This document shows positions 50,751 through 58,947 of a DNA stretch of 64,000 nt, one piece after another. Origin of the DNA: DATMER01 sp035556715 (GTDB lineage: Bacteria; Acidobacteriota; Thermoanaerobaculia; Multivoradales; UBA5704); contig DATMER010000049.1 of assembly GCA_035556715.1 (NCBI GenBank), forward strand, positions 62,001 through 126,000, given 5' to 3'. The notes under the pieces are model-generated. The model saw only the letters and a list, made by a program, of their open reading frames with translations, had not been told where the DNA came from and did no database searches. A program made the position numbers and the translations under genes. Positions within the stretch are counted from its first letter, which is position 1. Every line of letters begins with the position of its first letter.

Positions 50751-50794
50751 AGAAGCCGACCCCCCGGGGTGGCCGCTGGCGCGGCCACCGTTCC
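50741..50794. repeat. 53-bp dispersed repeat, copy 1
   Basis: Starts GAAGATTGAAGAAGCCGA and ends in the hairpin GGTGGCCGC-TGGC-GCGGCCACC (50768-50789). It contains the stop codon of the large membrane protein gene. A second copy is at 51352-51404 with one indel and a few substitutions. The hairpin could act as a terminator but lacks a T-run. Confidence 0.8.
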
Positions 50795-50876
50795 AAGGCA
50801 CCGGAAGGCATGTGAATTGCAAATTGAAGTTTCGCGTGGAGACAACGTTCAGCAGGCACAACCAGGGAAGGAAAAC

Positions 50877-51299
50877 ATGTTCAGAAACGTCCCCGCGTAT
50901 CGTCATCTTGTCGAGATCTGCCATTCGGGATTGGAGGAGGAGAACAAGGTCGTCACCCGGCTCGTGGCCGCGCACCAGGACCGTTGCGCCGCCGATGGGA
51001 TCCGGATCGAAGTAGTCCAGCGGGGCGTCGTCCCCGGCCAGGTCATGATCACGGTCGGGGGCGGGGCCGAGCTCCGCGCGATCGAGATGGTCGAATGGAT
51101 GGAGCGCAACGGCCCGGCCGACCGGGTGGACGTGTACATCCACCCCCACTGCCTCCCACGTCCGATGTTCTTCCGGTTGCCTGCCGAGTCGGCCGAGGCC
51201 AGGCGGCACCTGCTCTGGATCCTCTCTGCGCGGGAGGTTCCCCCAGCTTCGGCCAACATCCCCTCCGGGGTCATGGCGCCGGCCACGGCCGATCGCTGA
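50877..51299 (+). CDS. Hypothetical protein between repeat copies
   Basis: A 140-residue soluble protein that I do not recognise. It has alternating helical and beta stretches (LVEICHSGLEEENKVVTRLV, GIRIEVVQRGVVPGQVMITV). The ATG at 50877 is preceded by AAGGAAAAC; upstream in-frame starts would run back through the repeat and have no ribosome site. The gene lies between the two copies of the 53-bp repeat. Confidence 0.6.
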   Translation: MFRNVPAYRHLVEICHSGLEEENKVVTRLVAAHQDRCAADGIRIEVVQRGVVPGQVMITVGGGAELRAIEMVEWMERNGPADRVDVYIHPHCLPRPMFFRLPAESAEARRHLLWILSAREVPPASANIPSGVMAPATADR

Positions 51300-51668
51300 C
51301 GCATACACCCTGATGGGTCAGGCAGTTGGAGCTGTCAGTCTTGATCCTGTGGGAAGATTGAAGAAGCCGACCCCCCGGGTGGCCGCTGGCGCGGCCGCCG
51401 TTCCGGGTGTGGGGTGATTCCGGATCGGGGAGGGGGTCGGCGTATCCACGGCAGAGGCTGCCGCGGCGATGGCAGGACCGGGCGGCGGTGCCGGCACGGG
51501 GATGTGCGGCACCGACACGCCAGATTGGCAGCTCGTTCCGGGCACCGCGCAGACTGCCTCGTCCATCTCATTCAAAGAGACGGAAGAGAGAGCGCAGAGG
51601 GGGCCGGAACGTCTGGCCATGCCGTCATGGTACTCCTGGGGGGCAGAGAGTGCAAATCACCTGAAAGA
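51300..51668. other. Intergenic region with repeat copy 2
   Basis: This 369-base gap holds the second 53-bp repeat near its start. Long open frames exist on both strands but lack ribosome sites and family features. I see no supported gene. Confidence 0.5.
51352..51404. repeat. 53-bp dispersed repeat, copy 2
   Basis: Matches the repeat at 50741-50794 with one missing G and substitutions at the first base and in the hairpin arm, which keep pairing through a G-U. It is intergenic and not at a gene end, unlike copy 1. Confidence 0.8.
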
Positions 51669-52043
51669 TCAGCGCGCCCTCATCGTGACACCCACGCCCG
51701 CCATCTGGCGGCAGGACTCGGAGCAGCGGCGGCAGAGCTCCGCGCAACGCCGCATCATGTCGTCGTCGGCCAAGCGCTCGCAGTCCTCGGCGCAGCGCTC
51801 GCAAACCTCGGCGCAGGCGCGGCAGGTCTCGGTGTGGAGGTCCGAGTGGCGGATCATGAAGTTGGCGCTGGTCTCGCAGATCTCGGCGCAATCCAGCAGC
51901 AGCCGGATGTGGTGCGCCTCGGCATGACGTCCCCCCTTGTCCAGGCAGTGCGTCACGGTGTGCAGGCAGGCCTCGTGGCACTCCTGGCAGTTGTCGATAC
52001 AGCGCTCCATCTCGGGAGAGTGCTTGTGAGGGTGTTGCAGCAT
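51669..52043 (-). CDS. Cys-rich four-helix-bundle protein (copper-storage type)
   Basis: A 124-residue protein with 13 Cys placed along amphipathic helices (MERCIDNCQECHEACLHTVT, LLDCAEICETSANF, CRACAEVCERCAEDCERL, CAELCRRCSESCRQMA). This matches the DUF326/Csp family, which binds many Cu(I) ions inside a helix bundle. There is no signal peptide, so it would be cytosolic (Csp3-like). It is divergent from the CDF exporter gene at 52141, fitting a small metal-handling locus. Confidence 0.9.
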   Translation of the reverse strand: MLQHPHKHSPEMERCIDNCQECHEACLHTVTHCLDKGGRHAEAHHIRLLLDCAEICETSANFMIRHSDLHTETCRACAEVCERCAEDCERLADDDMMRRCAELCRRCSESCRQMAGVGVTMRAR

Positions 52044-52140
52044 GGTGTCCTCCTTTCCAACTCAGAGAAGGAGGGCTGCAATCTCCGGACCGGCTTGGGA
52101 GGGCAACAGCCTGTGCAAGAATCTCCACGGGACTTCTTCG

Positions 52141-53049
52141 ATGGGCGCCGGGCACGCACACCACCATGGACACGGGCACGGGCAGGCCTCCGCCGGCAAC
52201 CGCCGGCGGCTCGCCCTGACCCTGGTTCTCGCCGCAGCCTACATGCTGGCCGAGGCCGTGGGCGGCTGGCTGACCGGATCGCTCGCCCTGCTCGCGGACG
52301 CCGGGCACATGCTCTCCGACGCCGCGGCTCTCGGCCTCTCTCTCTTCGCCATCTGGATCTCCCAGCGTCCGCCCAACCCGCGCCGCACCTGGGGCTACCA
52401 CCGAACGGAGATCCTCGCCGCCCTCGCCAATGGCGCTGCCCTGGTAGCCATCTCGATCTGGGTGGTTGTCGAGGCGATCGCTCGCCTCCGCAACCCGCCG
52501 CAGGTGGACGCCCCCGTGATGATGGGGATCGCGGTTGGTGGGCTGGCGGTCAACCTGATCGGGCTGCGCATCCTGAGCGGGGGCCGGGACGAGAGCCTGA
52601 ACGTGCGCGGGGCCTGGCTCCACGTCCTCACCGACGCGCTGGGCAGCGTCCAGGCCGTCGTGGCCGGCGCCCTGATCTGGGCGTACGGCTGGGCGTGGGC
52701 CGATCCCGTGGCCTCGGTCCTGATCTCCCTGCTGGTTGTCTACTCGGCCTGGCACCTCCTGAAGGAGACCGTGGGAGTGCTCATGGAGGGCACCCCCGCC
52801 CATATCGACCTGGACCGGGTCCGCACCACCCTGGCCAGCCTGCCCGGGGTCTGCGGCGTGCACGACCTGCACGTCTGGACCATCACCAGCGGCATGGAGG
52901 CGCTCTCGGCCCACCTGGTGGTGGTGGAGAACGCCTCGACCGCCACCCTGCTGCGGCAGGTCCAAGCCTCCCTCCACGACGAGTTCGGCATCCACCACGC
53001 CACGGTCCAGATCGAGCCCGAGCCCTGCGGGCAGCACACGCACCCCTGA
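52141..53049 (+). CDS. Cation diffusion facilitator metal exporter
   Basis: A 302-residue membrane protein. The His-rich N-terminus (AHHHGHGHG) is followed by six membrane helices with the metal-site motifs LLADAGHMLSDAAAL and HVLTDALGS. The cytoplasmic C-terminal domain holds VHDLHVWTITSGMEALSAHL. CDF transporters exchange Zn2+ or other divalent metals for protons; this one resembles the CzcD/ZitB branch. The start at 52141 was chosen just before the His-rich region; the ribosome site is weak. Confidence 0.93.
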   Translation: MGAGHAHHHGHGHGQASAGNRRRLALTLVLAAAYMLAEAVGGWLTGSLALLADAGHMLSDAAALGLSLFAIWISQRPPNPRRTWGYHRTEILAALANGAALVAISIWVVVEAIARLRNPPQVDAPVMMGIAVGGLAVNLIGLRILSGGRDESLNVRGAWLHVLTDALGSVQAVVAGALIWAYGWAWADPVASVLISLLVVYSAWHLLKETVGVLMEGTPAHIDLDRVRTTLASLPGVCGVHDLHVWTITSGMEALSAHLVVVENASTATLLRQVQASLHDEFGIHHATVQIEPEPCGQHTHP

Positions 53050-53140
53050 ATTCCTCCCTCTCCCGGCACGCGCCTTGCTCCCCTTTCGTGGCTAGGGCGG
53101 GGACGCTCCCGCCGCTTTGTCAACGACCCGGAGGAACCTC

Positions 53141-53326
53141 ATGGCCCATCAGAGCAGCAAGAGAGGCATGCGTTCCGACTCCCAGAAGAGAGACCGCACG
53201 CGCTACGACTTCGACCCGATTCCCGCCTCCGCTCCCGTCGAGGGGGCCTTCGGCCACACGGCCGAGGCGTCCGAACAGGACCGCTCTACTTACGACCGGG
53301 AATCCGAAAGGAACGAGCGCAGTTAA
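53141..53326 (+). CDS. Small hydrophilic protein of unknown function
   Basis: A 61-residue, highly charged protein with no hydrophobic segment, likely disordered. GGAGG lies six bases before the ATG at 53141, which decides that start. It is followed by a 13-bp tandem repeat. No family is recognised. Confidence 0.6.
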   Translation: MAHQSSKRGMRSDSQKRDRTRYDFDPIPASAPVEGAFGHTAEASEQDRSTYDRESERNERS

Positions 53327-53340
53327 ACCCTTCGTGGGCC

Positions 53341-53378
53341 CCGGCCGGGGGTTCCGGCCGGGGGTTCCGGCCGGGGCG
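53341..53378. repeat. 13-bp tandem repeat, three copies
   Basis: CCGGCCGGGGGTT occurs twice exactly and a third time as CCGGCCGGGGCG. It lies between the small gene at 53141 and the beta-helix protein gene. It is strongly self-pairing. Confidence 0.8.
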
Positions 53379-53492
53379 CTCAGCCTAGCGTCACCCCGTT
53401 TGATCCCCTGCTGGATGTTCTCCCGGTCAGAGACGGATGCTAAAATCCGGATAGCCCTTTCCGACTGCCGGTCCGACCGGTGAGGAACGTCC

Positions 53493-56276
53493 ATGCGCAG
53501 CACTTTGCGGCTTGCCCTCGCGGCGGCCTTCCTGATCTTCCCGACCACGCTTCTCGCCGCGCAGCAGCTCGTGCGCGTTCCCAAGGATGCCAAGGACCTC
53601 CAGGCCGCGATCAACACCGTCGCGGACGGCGGGGTCATCGAGATGGCGGCGGGCACCTACGCCACGCCTCCCCGGGGCTTCACCATCGCCAACGCGCGCA
53701 AGGGGTTCACCGTGCGCGCCGCGGGCTCGGTCTTCCTGGACGGCGGCGGAGCCAACCTCCTCCTGCGCTACGAGAACGGCAGGCGCGACCGCGGCAAGCT
53801 CGTCACCTTCGAGGGGATCACCTTCCGCAACGGGGCCTCTCTGACCGAGGGCTACGCGGGCGGGGTGACCCTGAGCGCGGCCGAGGCCCGCTTCGTGAGC
53901 TGCGTGTTCGAGAACAACCAGGCCACGGGCCGGACGAGCGGCGGCGGCGCGGTGCGGGTCCTGGAGGGGAGCGACGCCACCTTCGCCTCCACCGCGTTCC
54001 GGAACAACTCGTCGCTGAACCGGGGCGGTGCCATCGAGGTCATCGTGTCGACGGCGACCATCCAGGGCGGCGAGCTGGTGAACAACCGGGTCAACCTGCC
54101 GGGCGGCAAGGACAACGGGGCCGGCGGCGGTATCTACCTGATCGACTCGACCCTGCGCATTGCGGGAGCGTGGTTCCAGGGCAACCAGGCGAGCTGGGTG
54201 GGCGGCGCCATCTACGGCTTCGGCCGCTGGGTCGATCCGGTCTCGACCCCCCGCGCGCTGATCCAGGTGAGCCGCTCCACCTTCTCCGGCAACTCGGCGG
54301 GCGGCGGCACCCAGCCGCCCAACCAGACGACCGGGGGCGCCATCCACGTCGAGGACCAGGCCTCCCTGGAGGTCGACTCCTCGTACTTCACCGGCAACGT
54401 GGCCGAGTTCGGCGGCGCGATCGACGTCTACCGCGCCAGCGCCGAGGTCCGCGGCTCCTGGTTCCAGAACAACCGCGCTCCGCTCACCGGCCCGTTCACG
54501 GGGGCCGGCGGCGCCATCTTCGCCAGCTCGCCCGACTTCTCCGATCCTTCCACCGGCTCCGGCGCCATCAACCGGCGCCCAGCCCGCCTGGTCCTCTCCG
54601 ACTCCCTGTTCCAGGGGGGAGGAGCCGCGGCTCACACCGGCGGATGCGTCCTGGTGGGGGGCGACGACAGCCGGGCCTACGGCGCGAACGGGGTCCCGGC
54701 CGCGGGCACCCTGCAGGAGAACCGCGCCCGGTTCGAGATCCGGCGCACGGTCTTCTCCGACTGCGACGTCCAGACCGCTCCGCAGGGCGGCGCCGGCACG
54801 GGCGGGGCCATCCAGGCCGGCCTCGTGGATATGGTTATGGAAGACTCGCTGGTGATCGACTCCGGCGCCAGCGCGTTCGGCGGAGGCGTCGCCCTCGGCC
54901 GCGACTCGAGCGCCGTGATCTCCCGCTCCACCTTCGCCCGCAACTCGGCGAAGTCGGGCGGCGCGCTGTTCCTGCAGGGCGCCACCGCGCAGGTCCTCGA
55001 CGCCAACTTCCTCGACAACACGGCCGACCGCGGCAGCGCCATCTTCACCATGCCCCTGAACGACCCGGCCCAGCCCCGGAGCGTCGGCGGCATCGTGTCG
55101 GGCTCGGTCTTCAGTGGCAACGGCGGCATCCCGGTCTTTGACAACGAGCAGGGGCAGGCCAACCTGGTGCGCTACAACAGCAACCAGTTCTTCCCGGGCA
55201 ACCTGGTGTACGGCAGCAGCTCGGTTCCGGGCGGTATCAGCGCCGTGGAGCTGAACAGCCGGCCGAATAAGAGCGACGGCGGCAACGTGCGGCTGTCCAG
55301 CGCCCCCCGGCTCGGCACGGTCGTGGCGGTCCCGCCGTTCCTCGGGGCCGGCGCCCCAGGCTCTCCGGGCCGCTCGTTCCTGGCCTACGCCTGGAGCGGA
55401 CGCTCGGCCAGCCTCGCCGGTCAGCCGCTGTCCGCGAAAGCCGGGTTGCTGGAGATCGGTGCGGCCGGCGACCACGCCCTCAACGTGGACGGCGGACCCG
55501 TGGATTCGGCGCGGATCGCCGCTTCCTCCTGCACATCCGGCCCCACCCTGTGCATGAATGGGGACCGCTTCGTGGCCGAGGTGTCCTGGCGGGACTTCCA
55601 GGGCAAGCAGGGCACCGGCAAGGCCGTATCCCTCTCCGGCGACACCGGCTACTTCTGGTTCTTCGACCCGAACAACGTCGAGCTTATGGTGAAGGTGCTG
55701 GACGGCCGGGGCATCAACGGCAGCTACTGGGTGTTCTACGGCGCCCTCAGCAGCGTCCAGTACACCTTGAGGATCACCGACACGGTGACCGGCCGGGTGC
55801 GGACCTATCAGAATCCCTCCGGCAAGCTGGCCAGCGCCTCGGACACGGGCGCCTTCCCGGCCGGCAAGACCGCGGCGGCGACCGCGGAGAGCGTCGAGAT
55901 CGATATGGAGCCTCTGGAGCTGGAGTCTGCCGTGGCGGCCACCTGCGCCCCGGGTCCCTCGGACCTCTGCCTCGACGGCCGTTTCCGGGTCTCCCTCACC
56001 TGGAAGGCCCAGGGCAAGCAGGGAGCCGGGCAGGCCGTTTCGCTGACCTCGGACACCGGCTACTTCTGGTTCTTCCAGCAGAGCAATGTGGAGGTCATCG
56101 TCAAGGTGCTCGACGGCCGGGGGCTCAACGGCCACTTCTGGGTGTTCTACGGCGCGCTCACCGACGTCGAGTACGAGCTCACGGTCGTGGACACCGAGAC
56201 CGGCGAGCGGGCAACCTACCGCAACCCGCCAGGGCGGATGGCCAGCGTGGGAGACACCTCGGCGCTGCCCGATTAG
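53493..56276 (+). CDS. Secreted parallel beta-helix protein with two C-terminal repeat domains
   Basis: A 927-residue protein with a signal peptide (MRSTLRLALAAAFLIFPTTL, cleavage near LAAQQ). Residues 30-620 form a right-handed beta-helix with recurring GGAIxV and FxxNxA units. The C-terminus holds two copies of a roughly 110-residue domain, each with the pattern CxSGPTLCMNGDRFVAEVSW, GTGKAVSLSGDTGYFWFFDP and VKVLDGRGINGSYWVFYG. That repeated domain occurs in many acidobacterial secreted proteins. It may bind or cleave polysaccharide, but no catalytic residues are evident. Confidence 0.88.
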   Translation: MRSTLRLALAAAFLIFPTTLLAAQQLVRVPKDAKDLQAAINTVADGGVIEMAAGTYATPPRGFTIANARKGFTVRAAGSVFLDGGGANLLLRYENGRRDRGKLVTFEGITFRNGASLTEGYAGGVTLSAAEARFVSCVFENNQATGRTSGGGAVRVLEGSDATFASTAFRNNSSLNRGGAIEVIVSTATIQGGELVNNRVNLPGGKDNGAGGGIYLIDSTLRIAGAWFQGNQASWVGGAIYGFGRWVDPVSTPRALIQVSRSTFSGNSAGGGTQPPNQTTGGAIHVEDQASLEVDSSYFTGNVAEFGGAIDVYRASAEVRGSWFQNNRAPLTGPFTGAGGAIFASSPDFSDPSTGSGAINRRPARLVLSDSLFQGGGAAAHTGGCVLVGGDDSRAYGANGVPAAGTLQENRARFEIRRTVFSDCDVQTAPQGGAGTGGAIQAGLVDMVMEDSLVIDSGASAFGGGVALGRDSSAVISRSTFARNSAKSGGALFLQGATAQVLDANFLDNTADRGSAIFTMPLNDPAQPRSVGGIVSGSVFSGNGGIPVFDNEQGQANLVRYNSNQFFPGNLVYGSSSVPGGISAVELNSRPNKSDGGNVRLSSAPRLGTVVAVPPFLGAGAPGSPGRSFLAYAWSGRSASLAGQPLSAKAGLLEIGAAGDHALNVDGGPVDSARIAASSCTSGPTLCMNGDRFVAEVSWRDFQGKQGTGKAVSLSGDTGYFWFFDPNNVELMVKVLDGRGINGSYWVFYGALSSVQYTLRITDTVTGRVRTYQNPSGKLASASDTGAFPAGKTAAATAESVEIDMEPLELESAVAATCAPGPSDLCLDGRFRVSLTWKAQGKQGAGQAVSLTSDTGYFWFFQQSNVEVIVKVLDGRGLNGHFWVFYGALTDVEYELTVVDTETGERATYRNPPGRMASVGDTSALPD

Positions 56277-56529
56277 GCACTCACCCCCCGACCCCATAGG
56301 CGCTAACTTTACGAGCACGCGTGGCCCCCTCTCCCGCGCAGCGGGGGAGGGTAGGGGTGGGGGCTTTCCGCTCTATGCACGAGGTTGGCGCGTATGCCCC
56401 CCGGCCCCCTCTCCGAGTGACTCCCCCTCGGGGGCTTGCGGCTCGCCCTCGGGGGCTTGTGACTCGCCCTCGGGGGCGAGAGGCAAGTCCCCGAGGGCGA
56501 GAGGCAAAATTCTGCGGGCGAGACGCGCC
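56277..56529. repeat. CCCCCTCTCCC inverted repeats followed by a 21-bp array
   Basis: A hairpin CCCCCTCTCCCGC/GCGGGGGAGGG lies at about 56330-56355 and a second CCCCCTCTCC begins at 56405. From about 56404 to 56529 six 21-bp units run in strict phase (for example CCCTCGGGGGCTTGCGGCTCG). The same pairing of hairpin element and 21-bp array occurs at 25661-26010. The gap between 56277 and 56631 otherwise shows nothing. Confidence 0.8.
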
Positions 56530-56631
56530 AAGGCCGACAGGGATGCCGGCGCTCCCCAGGGAGAGAGCCTCTCCGGCGGCAAAGTCAGCGCTTATAGGCC
56601 GGGGGGGAGGGCCCGTTCTAAAATCCGCCCC

Positions 56632-57777
56632 ATGCGACGCCTCGCCGTTCCCGTCCTCTTGCTCCTTGCCCTTACCGCCGCGGCATACTCCCAGGTGCCG
56701 CCGCGCCCGCGCATCCGGGACCTCGGCGTAACGCCGGGGATCTTCCCCCCGGGAAAGTGGAACGCCATCACCGACGTGGAGGGGGTCCTCGTCGGCCATC
56801 GCACCCTGGTGCGGGGCGAGTCCGTGCGCACGGGCGTCACCGCGATCCTCCCTCACGGCGGCAACCTCTTTCAGGAGAAGGTCCCGGCGGCGGTCTACGT
56901 GGGCAACGGCTTCGGCAAGGCCGCGGGCTTCCTCCAGGTTCAGGAGCTGGGGAACCTGGAGACTCCCATCGTCCTCACCAACACGCTCGCGGTCGGCACG
57001 GCCGTCGAGGCGGTCGTGGCCTGGATCCTGGAGCGGCCCGGCAACGAGGCGGTCCGCTCGGTCAACGCAGTGGTCGGCGAGACCAACGACGGCTGGCTCA
57101 ACGACATCCGCGGCCGAAACGTCACGGCCGTCGACGTGCGGGCGGCCATCGCGGCCGCCGCCTCCGGACCGGTGGAGGAGGGAAGCGTGGGCGCCGGCAC
57201 GGGGACCCTCGCTTTCGATTGGAAGGGCGGGATTGGCACGTCCTCCCGCGTCATTCCTGCACCCCTCGGGGGCTATACCGTGGGAGCGCTGGTCCAATCG
57301 AACTTCGGCGGCGTGCTCCAGATCGACGGCGTGCCGGTCGGGGAGGCGCTCGGCCGCTACAGCTTTCAACAAATGATCGAGGGAGGGCGAAAAAACTCCG
57401 GCGACGGCTCCTGCATGATCGTCCTGGCCACGGACGCGCCGCTCTCCTCCCGCAACCTGGAGCGGCTGGCCAAGCGCGCCGTGCTCGGCCTGGCCCGCAC
57501 GGGCTCTTTCATGAGCAACGGCTCCGGCGACTTCGTGATCGCGTTCTCCACCCGCAACCGTGTCCCCTTTGAGCCCAGAGAGCGGACCCTCACCGTCGAG
57601 GAACTCCACAACGACGCCATGAGCCCCCTCTTCCTCGCTGTCGTCGAGACCGTGGAAGAGGCCGTCTACAACTCCCTGCTGCGGGCTACCGACGTATCCG
57701 GACACGGAGGAAACCGCGGCGAGGCGATCCCGATCGACCGGCTGCGCGACCTGCTACGCAACAGAATGCATCCATAG
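56632..57777 (+). CDS. P1-family (DmpA-type) aminopeptidase
   Basis: A 381-residue protein with a signal peptide (MRRLAVPVLLLLALTAAAYS). It matches DmpA/BapA N-terminal-nucleophile aminopeptidases: GVTAILPHGGNLFQEKVPAA, ALVQSNFGG and the autocleavage site GDG-S260 followed by CMIVLATDAPLS. The precursor is expected to split at G259/S260 into alpha and beta chains. It releases N-terminal residues from peptides, including D-amino acids and beta-peptides in relatives. Location is probably periplasmic. Confidence 0.93.
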   Translation: MRRLAVPVLLLLALTAAAYSQVPPRPRIRDLGVTPGIFPPGKWNAITDVEGVLVGHRTLVRGESVRTGVTAILPHGGNLFQEKVPAAVYVGNGFGKAAGFLQVQELGNLETPIVLTNTLAVGTAVEAVVAWILERPGNEAVRSVNAVVGETNDGWLNDIRGRNVTAVDVRAAIAAAASGPVEEGSVGAGTGTLAFDWKGGIGTSSRVIPAPLGGYTVGALVQSNFGGVLQIDGVPVGEALGRYSFQQMIEGGRKNSGDGSCMIVLATDAPLSSRNLERLAKRAVLGLARTGSFMSNGSGDFVIAFSTRNRVPFEPRERTLTVEELHNDAMSPLFLAVVETVEEAVYNSLLRATDVSGHGGNRGEAIPIDRLRDLLRNRMHP

Positions 57778-57852
57778 GCACTCTTCTATTTTTTGTCACT
57801 CTCTCAGTCATTTCTCGTCGGCCGGGGTCAAACCCTTGCAGGACGGGAGAGC

Positions 57853-57868
57853 TGGCAAGATATTTGCG
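57853..57868 (+). promoter_or_regulatory. Sigma-54-type promoter
   Basis: CTGGCAAGATATTTGC has the -24 GG and -12 GC separated by exactly 10 bases and matches the TGGCA...TTGC consensus. It lies about 100 bases upstream of the gene at 57971. A Fis-type HTH, typical of sigma-54 activators, occurs in the TPR paralogue at 6902. Confidence 0.6.
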
Positions 57869-57970
57869 TATTTCGAATACCAGCATCTGGGGGCGTCACC
57901 ACCCGGAGCAAAGTGCTTCGGACCCGGAACTTGCGAAGACGGTACCGATACCCAGAGGGAGTCACACACC

Positions 57971-58228
57971 ATGGATCACCCGGTTTCGGACAGTTGCCTG
58001 GAGCGTTTCGTCTTCGGCAAGACCTCGCCGGCGGAGAACCGTTTCCTGGTTGCACATTTTCTGAAGGGGTGCGGCCTCTGCTCCCGGAAGCTCGCGGGAC
58101 TGCTGCGTCCCGAAGTGTCTCCCGCGTCCTACGACGTGGTCTTCTCCCGGGTGGAGAGGTCCGTTCCCGACACCTGGAGCGCGCTCCGGCGGGAGGATCC
58201 CAGGATCGCGATGGCCGGAGCCCGCTGA
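57971..58228 (+). CDS. Stand-alone zinc-finger-like domain protein
   Basis: An 85-residue protein. LERFVFGKTSPAENRFLVAH followed by FLKGCGLC matches the N-terminus of the TPR protein at 62040-63398 (LERFLLGELSTRESARVVAH, then LLTGCEAC) and more loosely that at 6902. The HxxxxCxxC pattern resembles anti-sigma zinc-finger domains. Here the TPR part is absent, so it is either a truncated paralogue or a free regulator. It has a candidate sigma-54 promoter and GAGGGAG upstream of the ATG. Confidence 0.7.
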   Translation: MDHPVSDSCLERFVFGKTSPAENRFLVAHFLKGCGLCSRKLAGLLRPEVSPASYDVVFSRVERSVPDTWSALRREDPRIAMAGAR

Positions 58229-58288
58229 CCCGCACTCTCCGAGCCCGGCCTGTCTGTCCCTCTTCTGCATCTGGGGTAGGATCACCCC

Positions 58289-58522
58289 ATGGCGCACCTG
58301 ATCCTGCACGACGTCGATCCTGAAGTCATCGAGGAGCTGCGCCGGCGCGCAGACCTGCGCGGGCGCGAGATCGAGGTGGAGGCCAGGACGGTGCTGGAGG
58401 ACGCCCTCGGCTTCTCCCGGACCCGGGCCCTGATCCAGGCGCGCCGCATCCGGGAGGGGTTCGCCGGCCGCGGCTTCGCCCCCAGCGCCGGACTCCTCCG
58501 GGCGGAGAGAGACCGGCGATGA
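58289..58522 (+). CDS. FitA/VapB-type antitoxin
   Basis: A 77-residue protein with an N-terminal ribbon-helix-helix-like stretch (LILHDVDPEVIEELRRRADL, GREIEVEARTVLEDAL), typical of FitA/VapB antitoxins. Its C-terminal tail would wrap the toxin. The stop region overlaps the start of vapC by four bases (ATGA), the usual toxin-antitoxin arrangement. Confidence 0.85.
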   Translation: MAHLILHDVDPEVIEELRRRADLRGREIEVEARTVLEDALGFSRTRALIQARRIREGFAGRGFAPSAGLLRAERDRR

Positions 58523-58944
58523 GGCGCTACGTCGTCGACGCCAGCGTGGCGGCCCAGTGGTACTTCCCGGAGGAGCACACCGGGATCGCCGAGTCCCTGC
58601 TGGAGATCGCCAAGATCGAGCTCGTGGCGCCCGACCTCCTGCATCTGGAGATGGCCGTCCTGGTCCGCGAGCGAGTCCACCGGGGGGAGATCGATCCGGC
58701 CATGGCGGAGCGGATCCTGGAGGCTCTCCACAAGGCCCCGGTGGATCTCAAGTCGTCCGCCGACCTCTCCCAGCAGGCCCTTTCCCTGTCCCTCCGCGAG
58801 GGTATCGGTCTCTACGACGCCTTCTACCTGGCGCTCGCCATGCAGGCCGGCTGTCCCATGGTCACGGCCGACACCCGGCTCCTCGACCTCCTCCGCGGCG
58901 GCCCCCTCGCCCAGCACGCCCTCTGGATCGGCGACCTGGGCTGA
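58519..58944 (+). CDS. vapC: VapC-type PIN-domain toxin
   Basis: A 141-residue PIN-domain ribonuclease. The acidic catalytic residues are in place: D7 (YVVDASV), E44 (HLEMAVL), D100 (LYDAFYLALA) and D118 (TADTRLL). It forms a toxin-antitoxin pair with the gene at 58289. The 3' end is three bases from the convergent permease gene. Confidence 0.92.
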   Translation: MRRYVVDASVAAQWYFPEEHTGIAESLLEIAKIELVAPDLLHLEMAVLVRERVHRGEIDPAMAERILEALHKAPVDLKSSADLSQQALSLSLREGIGLYDAFYLALAMQAGCPMVTADTRLLDLLRGGPLAQHALWIGDLG

Positions 58945-58947
58945 CCC

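Noticed and set aside
51318..51620. Possible 100-residue minus-strand protein
   Set aside because: No ribosome site; Pro/Ala-rich product; part of it derives from the 53-bp repeat.
53427..56318. Minus-strand open frame of about 960 codons
   Set aside because: It is antisense to the beta-helix protein, whose signal peptide and repeats are convincing.
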